Below are positions 50,401 to 59,001 of a stretch of DNA of 64,000 nucleotides, piece by piece. The notes beneath the pieces are model-generated. The model was given only the letters and a program-made list of their open reading frames with translations, was not told the DNA's origin and did not search any database. Source of the stretch: Parelaphostrongylus tenuis (Eukaryota > Nematoda > Chromadorea > Rhabditida > Metastrongylidae). A program made the position numbers and the translations under genes. Numbering within the stretch: position 1 is the first letter of the stretch; each line of letters begins with the position of its first letter. The stretch is from contig JAHQIW010004633.1 in NCBI GenBank assembly GCA_019055375.1, positions 310,001-374,000 of the forward strand, in the 5' to 3' direction.

Positions 50401-51768
50401 TAAAAAAGTAAGTTCTGCCTACCATTTTCAGTGTCAGAATAAGACTGATAGGATATAATCAATAATTTCACTTGGTTCTGCATGCTCTAAAACTGCATCA
50501 TAGTGGTCTGTATTTATTTGTAAGGGATGCGTATGACGCAGTGGCTCGAAGTGCCGTACAAAATGCATCATTGGCTTGATCCCGCACCATAGCTTCACTA
50601 AGCCTCCTATCCCTTCAAGATCAGCAGATTGTCATCAGATTTGTCGGCGAGAGTTGCAGCAAGAAGGCTATTATGTATTCTTTCAAATTATTTCAATATA
50701 GCTTTTGTAGTTTGGATATTTTTGAGCGCGGAAAATTCTTATAGTCGTTTAGCTTGCCAGCAATCTTCGGACAGCAATTGATGCCTCCTGGCTGTAATTA
50801 GCTTCTGTTACAATCTAAAACAAATACTCAAACTCAGGCATTTGATTGTGATGCACCGCTGATGAACGCTGATAGGCGATCATAGCTAAATATCTGGAGC
50901 CTCATGGTCATCTTCTGCATTAAGTTCAGATACCTGGACGTGAAATACGAGTACTTATCGTACTGCTTGAAGCTGAAAGAAATGGATGACGAGGAATTGG
51001 AATATCACACTCTCAACGAAGGACTGTATCGCGTAGAAACTGGCAATTACGAGTACAGGTCTGTGAAACACCACACTTGAGTTTTCGGTGAATTTTTCGA
51101 GTTGTAGACAGTCTTGAGGTCGGCATACCTATTGCTTATGTCATTTTTTAGGCTCATGCTCCGTTGTCGTCAAGAAGCAAGAGAAAAATTCGTGCAAATG
51201 CGGAATGATGTAATGATCAAGATTGAGTTACTTGACCAAAAGCACGGTAAGTGAGGTTTTCTAGACTGACTGGAGAAGGCACTCAGCAGTATTGTGTGGA
51301 TTTCTAACTGATGCATCTTTTATGACTAGCCGCATCACTGGCCAAACAGAAAAGTTCTGTTTCGTACCCGTTTTATATGCTTGATAAACAGTGTGCTGTT
51401 TCTTAGACTTATCAAAACTTCTAGCAATGTAGTTCCATACATTTTTTAGTGCGAGATATTGCCCTACACCTGGCCAATCTCGCCTCTATTATGAAGAACT
51501 GTCAGGCAGAATGTTCGTCACTGCTGCAGAATATTCAGAACCCACCAGTTGAAATTGACATCACACACGTACGACTTTGCCCTCGCAGCTTTATTCTTCA
51601 GCGACGATTGTTCTAAGAGAACAATTTCAGGGTGGAACGGAGTTGGGCTTACACGACAATTCGACTGAATCCAATGACTCTGCTGACGAAGTGGTCGAAG
51701 AAACACTTATCAGCACATCACCACATGACGAACTAGTCAACGCAATGAATCTCATTGACATAAATTAA
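39658..51768 (+). CDS. pick-1: PICK1 homologue: PDZ plus BAR (arfaptin-homology) scaffold, 12 exons
   Basis: PICK1 binds C-termini of receptors and PKC through its PDZ domain and curves membranes through its BAR domain, in vesicle traffic. Exons: 39658-39745, 39917-39992, 47094-47199, 48942-49019, 49076-49165, 49221-49314, 49981-50076, 50316-50407, 50930-51058, 51152-51246, 51450-51568, 51631-51768 (TAA). The start MEEDRLGM matches the family N-terminus but lacks a few leading residues of the mammalian protein. The PDZ domain keeps KD, GISIGGG and the CPC motif ([12 protein letters not shown]), then [11 protein letters not shown]. The linker has [11 protein letters not shown]; the BAR domain has [54 protein letters not shown] and [14 protein letters not shown]. 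The acidic tail ends NLIDIN. Length is about 384 residues. Phases agree everywhere except between exons 7 and 8, where frame is off by one and about four residues of the BAR helix are missing: a missed micro-exon, an assembly error or a real lesion. Intron 2 is 7.1 kb and packed with repeats. Confidence 0.92.
40188..40285 (+). repeat. tRNA-Ser/Leu-like pseudo-tRNA in PICK1 intron 2
   Basis: GTTGAAAGGCCGAGTGGTTA is a type II D-arm start; GGCTCGATGTCCTCATCCAT is a damaged B-box. No intact stem. Confidence 0.3.
41229..41457. repeat. Long TA/TG microsatellite in PICK1 intron 2
   Basis: About 230 bp of TATATATG variants. Open frames through it (Tyr-Ile runs) are artefacts of the dinucleotide. Confidence 0.95.
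42048..42440 (+). mobile_element. Short 3' fragment of the RTE family in PICK1 intron 2
   Basis: TCGACTCGACGTTATCCCTG, ACGCATGCAACAGAAACTTG and the terminal GAGTTACTCGACGATCAACG are diverged forms of the 3' third of the 16-19 kb element. No open frame remains. Confidence 0.65.
44708..44925 (+). repeat. SINE-like family B, first of two adjacent copies in PICK1 intron 2
   Basis: Upstream block CTTGTTAAAGGTTGATAACT, core CCCTGGTGGTTTAATGGTAG and CGGTTCCAACTCC, tail GTTTACCACTTAAATTTCTT. Confidence 0.55.
44995..45205 (+). repeat. SINE-like family B, second adjacent copy
   Basis: Upstream block CCTGTTAAAGGTTGGTGGCT, core TTCGGTGGTGTAGTGGTAGC, tail TTGTTCACCACTCAAATCTC. Same orientation as the copy ending near 44925, about 290 bp apart, so tandem or nested insertion. 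Confidence 0.55.
45868..45975 (-). mobile_element. RTE 3'-end fragment, minus strand, PICK1 intron 2
   Basis: The reverse complement of ATATCACCGTCGAACCGTTG and CTCGTCGAGTGTCTCGAGTG matches the extreme 3' end of the RTE copies at 6.5 and 19.4 kb. Only about 110 bp are present. Confidence 0.6.
47233..47450. repeat. TA microsatellite cluster in PICK1 intron 3
   Basis: Three TA runs (near 47233-47257, 47322-47352 and 47405-47446) separated by CATATGTA-like variants, beginning about 35 bp after the PDZ exon donor. Confidence 0.9.
48135..48415. repeat. Fold-back copy of the hammerhead repeat family in a PICK1 intron
   Basis: The left edge carries TTTCGAGTGCTTTGTTTAGA and CAATAGATCCTTTCATTATC; the right edge carries the reverse complement of part of this (GTTGGCTCAAATAATAATGA). 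The middle holds the hammerhead motif at 48301-48343. Confidence 0.6.
48301..48343 (+). ncRNA. Hammerhead-like motif in intron 3 of the PICK1 gene
   Basis: GCCCGA, CTGACGA, GTCT-GTTA-GGAC, GAAA, CACGTGAA, TCGGGC. Both stems pair and the core is conserved, but the cleavage triplet reads GAA where the 55-kb copies have GTC, so it is probably inactive. It is in the sense orientation of the host gene. Confidence 0.6.
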
Positions 51769-53029
51769 TGATAACATTACATGTAATAATAATGATAATA
51801 ATAAAAATGACGAGATAGTGTTCGAATCTATAGGGATGAAAATCCAGGACGAGTACGAATTCACATGGCTCAGTAACAACGATCGACCGCATCTAGTGTT
51901 AACCAATTCTCAGAAAACATTGAGTTCGACAAAAAATGGCTCTATCTCTGGCACAAAGCAAGAAACATGTTGTTTAATGCGATCTTTACGATTTTAAAAC
52001 TTTGAAAATTTCCTTTCACAATAACATCTCATCAAATCGATTACCACAAATCAAGGCTCGCGCAAAATTTTGATACAAAGCTACAGCAGTTCTGGCAGAA
52101 AAATAGAGTTCTGATGTTAAAAATAATCTCACGTGATCGACCAGCACCGTCATTTTGAACAACACTTAGCTACAAACTTCGAAATTCAACTAATTCTCTA
52201 CTGGTAATGTTTTCAAGAAAATCGTTTGCCTCTACTACTTCAGAAATGTTAGTACCAGAAAAAGATTGAATGAATGATGAACTAATTGACAAAGCTGTAT
52301 AGATTCCCTGTTGTATTCAAGTCATAGCATATCAAATCTGGCATTCGAAATTGACTGATGGTTTTGAGGAGATGCTAATGATAGAAACAAAGTGCTGATT
52401 TGACAAATTTGGAAAGAAAAGGTACTCAAGCCACATATCTGAAATGTTCCGCTGTAGAATGTCGTCCAAGCTAAAACTAATAATTTATGGTAATTCCATC
52501 GAATCTCCGGAGGAGTAGGGTGTGTATAGGCATGAGCGATTAATCGAAAAAAAGAGATCGAGATCACGGAGTGATTATTCCGACCAGCATACTCAGTTAA
52601 ATGCTCGAGTGAGGACGGAATTGGACATTGCTTTGGTTCACAAACTCTGTAACTAATTTGAGAAAAATATTATACCACTGGGAAACAAAGAAAACATAGT
52701 GGGTAGAAATGCAAGAAATAGGAAAACATAGTGGGTAGAAATGCAAGAAATAGCCAAAATTTTTTTTGTAATCCTTTATTATGAAGCATGTACAATATTG
52801 AATGCGTTTATATCCTCCAGCTCTCAGCAGCTGACGTTCTTCTACATGATCACGCTAAAGATGATGGCGAGCAATTCGAGTTGTGATGTTTTCAACACTT
52901 TCAATAATTCCAATTATGAGCGGGCGTAGTCTGAAAGCGATGGTGTATGAAATGATAGCATGCGGTGAACTACTCAAAGCTGAAAAACTTTTCAAAAACA
53001 GGAAAAAGAGAATTGAGTGGTGAGCAAAA

Positions 53030-53170
53030 AACATAGAGATGTTGAAGAATGAGTGGTGGCGCAAATGTACTTCCGTGGTGTAGTGGTAACAAGCGTTCCA
53101 GTAAGGATGAAACGCCGGTTCGACTTTGGCCTCAGGTCGTGTATTTGCTCACCACTCAATTTTCTTGAAT
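53030..53170 (+). repeat. SINE-like family B, short copy between the PICK1 and ANKS3-type genes
   Basis: AGAGATGTTGAAGAATGAGT, TTCCGTGGTGTAGTGGTAAC, GCCGGTTCGACTTTGG and the tail TTGCTCACCACTCAATTTTC. The far upstream block is lost. Confidence 0.5.
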
Positions 53171-53365
53171 GTATTGGTAACAACGTACCACTGCGAAAAA
53201 TGCAATCAAAACTTTAGAAATTATAAAAAAGACTTAAAGCTGGAATCTTATGAATGCCATTATAAACACGCTAATACAAAAAGTTAACGAATGTGATAAA
53301 ACCTAAAAGTAACGCTTGTGATGTGTTATTATTTGAGTCATATTCCACAAAACATAAATTAGATG

Positions 53366-53442
53366 GCCTGTTGCCCAATGGTTGGTGCTGACCTGCAATA
53401 GACAGTAGGTCAGTGGTTCGATCTTAAGTCCTAGGCTGAATG
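53366..53442 (+). repeat. Lone tRNA-like sequence
   Basis: GCCTGTTGCCCAATGGTTGG, an arm around CTGACCTGCAATAGACAGTAGGTCAG and GGTTCGATCTTAAGTCCTAG-type B-box. Ends pair as GCCTG with TAGGC only roughly. A pseudo-tRNA or SINE head is more likely than a working gene. Confidence 0.35.
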
Positions 53443-53646
53443 AACCTCATATTCTTTCCGTATAATACTTACCCAAAAGGATAGATACACTAGATCAGCA
53501 CAGTGACATATCTCTTAAAGTCATTGTACGGGCCAAATGTGGTTCTGTTATCTTTTCGATGTTTGATAGTCTCTAATGCGTGAGTCAATCTCAAGGAATA
53601 GATTAATCTCGGACGCTTTATTTCTCCGACCCGAATTATCTATCAC

Positions 53647-56600
53647 TCACATTTCGCCATTATTCGATCTCCTTGCCGCTTCAAGAGCCTCCATTGCATA
53701 CTGCTTAGTCATGTCGTTCATCTGACGAATGTATCGCAGTGATGACACCATTTCCTTATGATCACCATTTTTCGCCGCATAAAATTAGTGTTATAAACTT
53801 AGTTATTGTACAACAGATCTTATGCACGCGTATTACATATTGCATAGTTTTCATATAATATAGGCTTATAACCGTGTATGTAGGGGAGTGTGCCAATTCC
53901 ACTTCAAGGGGCTCGTACGAAATCTGACCACTCTTCCTGTACTGGTCGATGACTGTCAGCATTCGCTTTTTTGGACCATACGCTATACCCATTTCTTCGA
54001 AATCCTTGAATTCAAACAATTTGAGATGTCGATCAAAGAGAAAGTAAAAATGCAAACCTTTTCCGTGAGATCGAAAAACAAATTCAAGTCGATGTTTTCA
54101 GACTTGAACTTTTCGGAAAGACGGGAGAGATTCATGCCCTCCAGAAGATCGTCCAGTGTTCGAGGTCGTCTAGTTCGGGGTGATTCTGTGAACATATGTC
54201 TTGCGAAAATAATAAGAAGACATGGCGACTGCATATGTCACTCAACCATTGTTGAATCCAGTAGAACTTCGTCGTTTAATATGATCGATCAGCAACTGCT
54301 GAATCTTCTCATCACCTGCTAAGGCTTGACAGTCCTCACCACGACAATTTCTCAGAAGTGGATCGCCTCCCTAAGAATTAGTCATTTTCAATTTCAGAGT
54401 AGAACAATAGATTGATCAAGTTAGAACAAACAAACAAATGAGGAAGGATTAAATTTTGTCTGTAATTATTTTTGAGCCACGCATGCCGGAAAGAGAGCTG
54501 ACTTATCGAGCCCGATGCACGTTTTTCGATCTTGCGATCTCGTCAGTCGGGCAGTTACCCTTTCTCCTCTTTTGCCAATCCTGTGTGGGTGCTCCAGTCC
54601 ACACACTAAGAGTTAGCGACGACGAACGTTTTATACCCTATTTCCAGTGAGATTATCACCGAACATAGAGTGTTGTACACTCGATTGTTCATGGCTTGTA
54701 TATTTAATCTATCATATCTTTTGTTTCGAGTGTTTTCTCGAGACCACAGCTCAAATTTCAATATGCCTGGTGAATATTTTTGAGCCACGCATGTCAGTGG
54801 TCTATCAAAGAGGGCTGACTTATAGAGCCCAGGCATGCTAAATTTTGAGCTGCGGTCTTAAAAAAACACTCGAAACGAAAGATAAATCTTGTCTGTTGTC
54901 AGCAAAGTAATACCAAACATACGTATTCAAGCAGGCTACAGATGGTGAGTTCATGCCCGGATGAGCTAGCCTCCAACAAAGGAGTCATTCCTTCGACATC
55001 AGGAGCGTTTGGATCGGCTCCAGCTTGAAGAAGCGCATCCACTACCTGATAGTGAACCTTTTTGTGAGTGCCATCGTAACAAAGTTTCCAATTTTAATAG
55101 AAGATACTAACGACATTCTGACTGCAACTACTTGCATAATGTAATGCTTGCCGATCTTGACTATCTGCCCTATTTACGCTGGCTCCTCGTTCCAGTAAGA
55201 GTCGCACCACCTATAATATATCCAGTTTACTCAGTAGAGATAAGATTATACCTTTCCTTCGAGTGCTTTATTAAGACCACGCTCAAATTTCAATAGATCC
55301 TTTCATTATTATTTGAGCCAACATGTCATGTGGTCTGGTAAAGGCTCTTGTACAGCCCGAGACACGTGTTTCGTCCTTACAGACTCATCAGCCGGGCAGA
55401 ACCCGTCGTCTGTCGATCTTTTCATAGTCAGTTCTCTTGGGAGCGTCACACTCCTCATATATAGTTATCGACGACCTACGTTTTACACTCTATGCCAGGT
55501 GTCTATGTCATTCACCTAACACAGAGTGTTTTCGCACTCGATTGTTAGCTGGCTGGTATTTTATCATATTATACCTTTCCTTCGAGTACTTTATTAAGAC
55601 CACGCTCAAATTTCAATAGATCCTTTCATTATTATTTGAGCCAACATGTCATGTGGTCTGGTAAAGGCTCTTGTACAGCCCGAGACACGTGTTTCGTCCT
55701 TACAGACTCATCAGCCGGGCAGAACCCGTCGTCTGTCGATCTTTTCATAGTCAGTTCTCTTGGGAGCGTCACACTATATAGAGGCATAATATGATAAAAT
55801 ACCAGCCAGCTAGCAATCGAGTGCGAAAACACTCTGTGTTAGGTGAATGACATAGACACCTGGCATAGAGTGTAAAACGTAGGTCGTCGATAACTATATA
55901 TGAGGAGTGTGACGCTCCCAAGAGAACTGACTATGAAAAGATCGACAGACGACGGGTTCTGCCCGGCTGATGAGTCTGTAAGGACGAAACACGTGTCTCG
56001 GGCTGTACAAGAGCCTTTACCAGACCACATGACATGTTGGCTCAAATAATAATGAAAGAGATAAGATTTTCAAAAGTGAAAATTTTGAAAATCGGAAGAT
56101 CTTAATCCTCTTAGCACTTTACTCTCATGAAGTGAAATCCATTAGACTCCGACTGAATTTAAACGTGAAATTTAGTTAGAGCGAATAAACGACATCGTTA
56201 TTGATTTCCCGCATTCCAAGATCGGTAATGGGTGATTTTCTTAGAAAATTGGTTACCTGGAGATTCCCACAGGCTGACGCCATCATCAACGCCGTTTGTC
56301 CTTTGAGATTGCAATCATCGAGCTAAAATTGTCTTCAAAACATTTTATTGAACTATTGTTTGAATGCACTGCGTACATGTCAGCCCATCAAAGTATTGTG
56401 ATTTCTTAGGATTAATTCTAGTTTGTTAAATCATTCACTATTTCGAAAAGAAGCACTTTGAAAATAGCAAAAAATTGTGAGCAGCGCACAATTCAGTCTA
56501 TCAAATTGATCAAAAATTTGCGGTTACATGCATTATTGAAATGCATCGTTTGATATTGGGAATATAATGCTTATTAAATGTCGTTATTGACGTCTATCAT

Positions 56601-58112
56601 CTCAGATGGCATTTCCCTTTATGTGTCTTGCCGCTGCTGATGTATTACTAGGTGTTTGATTTATATATATCTTGAACTGTAAAAAGGCTGTTCGTTGGTG
56701 CAAAAGAATTGCGGTTTCGAAGCGTGGGTTAGGCGTCGTAAGCAGCAGCAACAACTCGCTATATCAGCAGCGCATTTGGCCAAGAAACTACTAACGAACG
56801 AACCGTGCAGCGGTGGCTCAAAAGTTTCGTGAAGGACGCATTTCAATAAAACAAAAAGCGCGATCCTCTTGTACAATTTCACCAATAGTCATGGGAAAAG
56901 CAACCATCGGATGTGATTACCCTAAGGCTACACCAGGTGTTGGCAGAATAACTCAACGTTAATCAGACCGCGATTGTTCGCAATTCGCCAAAAGTAAAGG
57001 GAAAGTAAATGCAGTTTCAGACTACCAAAAATAAGTGACCATTCTGCGCAAACCCAATAAAATGCATCCGGCGGCTTACCAAAGGGGGTTCGTGTTGTTA
57101 TTTAATCTTGAATTTTCTATAATGTCTAAACGCTCCACATCCTCTAGTCATCGCTGTCATTCTACTGATATTAGCTTTGATGAGTTTGGCAAACTCTCAA
57201 CACTATTAGACATCACCGCTAAATCTGTGAATTTAGAAGGATTCTGATCTCAGGATACAGAGTTCTGAGTGTTTGACCGAAATGGGCCAAATAATGTGTT
57301 CACTTTATAGGTATAGGTGCACCAATCGGCCCATACATATAAGTATAAAATTTAATGATATTGAAAAAAGTCATGAGAAAAAAATTTGATGAATCCAGAA
57401 AATTTCTAGCAAACACTGCAAAGTCACCGAGATTAATGACAATATTAAAACAGCCAATAAGAGCAGAGAATTCTAAGACAGTGCGAAGCATTTTTCGGCT
57501 TTCCTATTGGACATTTTATTCCAGAATTTCCTAGAATTTTCATTTTTTCCTCTTCCTTTTGAGATTGTTAGAATCTTAACAACTGAAGAGAGATACAAAT
57601 TTTTCGGTTCTGCTTAAGCACTCATGCAGAACAAACCCTTGCTTAAACCGAGATCTTGAGGTAATTGAACGAGTGTAGATTACGCTATCATGCATACCTT
57701 GGCTCCAGCGTCAATAAGTACGGTACAGACATTGGTATGACCAAGATAGGCAGCGTATAAAAGTGGAGTCCACTCCGAGAGATTCTTTGCATTTGGATCA
57801 AGTTTCTTACTAGCAAGCAGGGCCTAAAGGCATTCTTCAATAGTATCTTGTTTGTATTCAATACCGAATCGTTTGTACAGGGTGTCCCAGCAATCTACTA
57901 AGAAAAACTACTGACGTGAATCACTCCAACATCGCCGATGCTTGCCGCAGTATGAGCATCCATGCGGAAATTATCTTCCTGATGAAGAGGAGGCATAGGT
58001 TTTGAGAGAATCTCAGTCACCAGTGAACTCTCTGTGTTGTCTTGTTCCCCTGTAGGAGAGACGTATGCCACTCCGGGCCGAGCTGACGAAAACCGAACGC
58101 GAGAAGACATTC
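53647..58112 (-). CDS. mlt-3: Ankyrin-repeat and SAM protein, ANKS3/MLT-3 family, 9 exons
   Basis: ANKS3 proteins are scaffolds that work with NEK kinases and ANKS6/inversin; in C. elegans the named counterpart MLT-3 is needed for moulting. Exons on the minus strand: 58112-57916 (ATG at 58110), 57823-57698, 56322-56257, 55210-55112, 55045-54923, 54370-54247, 54185-54058, 54004-53873, 53754-53647 (TGA). All phases join, giving 366 residues. The N-terminus DAHTAASIGDVGVIH resembles ANKS3. Ankyrin repeats follow: EWTPLLYAAYLGHTNVCTVL, KGQTALMMASACGNLQVVRL, DRQALHYASSCSQNVVVDAL and EGMTPLLEASSSGHELTICS. The SAM domain is TLDDLLEGMNLSRLSEKF through MGIAYGPKKRMLTVIDQYRK. The last exon (a short helical tail ending SNNGEM) uses a weak acceptor, so the C-terminus is the least certain part. 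TTTCAG just before the ATG suggests trans-splicing. Introns 3 and 5 hold sense-oriented hammerhead repeats. The ortholog symbol is by family resemblance; ANKS6/MLT-2 is the main alternative. Confidence 0.85.
54440..54895. repeat. Hammerhead-family unit with a second partial and an inverted edge
   Basis: The unit from 54440 to about 54725 is followed by TTTCGAGTGTTTTCTCGAGA, the start of a next unit, which after about 100 bp turns back into its own reverse complement ending in CACTCGAAACGAAAG. It sits in intron 5 of the ANKS3-type gene. Confidence 0.65.
54510..54552 (-). ncRNA. Hammerhead-like motif, diverged copy in intron 5 of the ANKS3-type gene
   Basis: Minus strand: GCCCGA, CTGACGA, GATC-GCAA-GATC, GAAA, then AACGTGCA and TCGGGC. 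Stem I pairs perfectly. Stem II has different bases from the 55-kb copies but is fully paired, which is compensatory change. The base before the cleavage position is C where the usual NUH triplet needs U, so activity is doubtful. Confidence 0.65.
55355..55397 (-). ncRNA. Type I hammerhead ribozyme motif, first tandem copy
   Basis: Same 43-nt motif as at 55961-56003, read on the minus strand: GCCCGG, CTGATGA, GTCT-GTAA-GGAC, GAAA, CACGTGTC, TCGGGC. The core is intact. It lies in intron 3 of the ANKS3-type gene in the sense orientation, so the host pre-mRNA would carry it. Confidence 0.85.
55678..55720 (-). ncRNA. Type I hammerhead ribozyme motif, second tandem copy
   Basis: Identical motif on the minus strand, one repeat unit (about 320 bp) from the copy at 55355. 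Two direct copies in one transcript are the arrangement that lets a loopless stem III form between neighbouring motifs. Core and GTC triplet are intact. Confidence 0.85.
55961..56003 (+). ncRNA. Type I hammerhead ribozyme motif, inverted copy
   Basis: Reading 5' to 3': GCCCGG (stem I), CTGATGA, GTCT-GTAA-GGAC (stem II with a GNRA-type loop), GAAA, then CACGTGTC and TCGGGC (stem I return). All core bases of a hammerhead are present and the cleavage triplet is GTC at 55995-55997. Stem I can extend after a bulge by GGTTCT upstream pairing with AGAGCC downstream. Stem III is the palindrome ACACGTGT with no loop, so a single copy could not fold it as a hairpin; known minimal hammerheads of this kind cleave as dimers in multimeric RNA. 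It is antisense to the surrounding ANKS3-type intron. Confidence 0.85.
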
Positions 58113-58467
58113 CTGAAACTTTATTTGACAAACGCAATACCAACCTCATATCCACGGCTAACACAGACAATTCGACCGTTAATATACTAAATCTAAGAAA
58201 TCAGAACCGCTGATGATCATTCCTACACCAACATTGAACGACATTATTTTCTATGACTGCAAAGGTCATCAAAGTTCATTCGATTATAAACATATGCTTC
58301 TTTTTCTCCAGGCATGTCAGCTAGGATAATCAATATTCCGAGAAGACACCAGCCTAACGGGGTAATTATATTTTTTGTTTACAGTGTTTTGATGAGACCG
58401 CGCTCAAATTTCAATATGCCTGATAATTTTTCGAGCCATCATGTGGACTGCTATAGCACTTATACAC

Positions 58468-58508
58468 TGTAATGCACATGTTTCGGCCGTGCAGCCTCGT
58501 CAGTTACA
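58468..58508 (-). ncRNA. Hammerhead-like motif upstream of the ANKS3-type gene
   Basis: Minus strand: TGTAA (stem I), CTGACGA, GGC..GCC stem II with a TGCACG loop, GAAA, CATGTGCA, TTACA (stem I return, perfectly paired). Stem I differs from the GCCCGR type but is still complementary. The triplet reads GCA instead of NUH, suggesting a decayed or variant site. Confidence 0.6.
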
Positions 58509-58958
58509 TAGTTCGTCTGAGCCAATCCCCTTCGGGTGAGAACCCCCTTACATATAGGAATCGCAGATGTACACTTTACACGCCCCATCAAGTGAAAAAA
58601 TCACTAAACGGGCAGTGTTGTACACTCGATTATTCTTGACTAGTAATTGTGAAATATCGCACCTTTCGTTTTAAGTGTTTTCTTGAAACCACGCTCAAAT
58701 TTCAATAAGGCTGATAATCATCAACAAACCACATAATGGCTAAGATTATTCATCAGGCATATTGAAATTTCAGCGTGGTCTTGAGGAAAAACTCGAAACG
58801 AATAGTACGATATTTCACAAATACTAGTTAAGGTTAATGTAGATCACTGATCATTTAATGATTTCTTTCACTTGATGGCGCTTTTAAAGTGTACATTTGC
58901 CGTTCTTTTACCTAAGAAGTTTCTCGCTCAAAAGGGATTGGCTCAGACCAAAGGCATT

Positions 58959-59001
58959 GCGCAACATGAGGCTGCAAAGCCGAAAAGCGTGTATTGTTGC
59001 A
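58959..59001 (+). ncRNA. Degenerate hammerhead remnant
   Basis: GCAA, then a shortened core (CATGAG in place of CTGACGAG), GGCTGCAAAGCC, GAAA, AGCGTGTA, then TTGTTGC. Stem II and the GTA triplet survive, but the catalytic core has lost three bases. It faces the copy at 58468-58508 across about 450 bp. Confidence 0.4.

Larger units (their letters stand above)
55256..56052. repeat. Retrozyme-like array: two direct units plus one inverted unit
   Basis: A unit from about 55256 begins TTCGAGTGCTTTATTAAGAC; a second direct unit starts near 55573 with almost the same words and stops at about 55775; from about 55787 to 56052 the first unit recurs in reverse complement with, by eye, about one mismatch in 260 bases. 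The near identity implies recent duplication or ongoing conversion. Each unit carries one hammerhead motif. The whole array lies in intron 3 of the ANKS3-type gene. Confidence 0.85.

Noticed and set aside
50523..50610. tRNA-like sequence in PICK1 intron 8
   Set aside because: ACGCAGTGGCTCGAAGTGCC resembles an A-box but no B-box or stem can be drawn.
55313..55519. A 68-residue frame repeated identically at 56045-55839 on the other strand
   Set aside because: Identity follows from the inverted repeat at DNA level; the frame runs through the ribozyme and has no protein signature.
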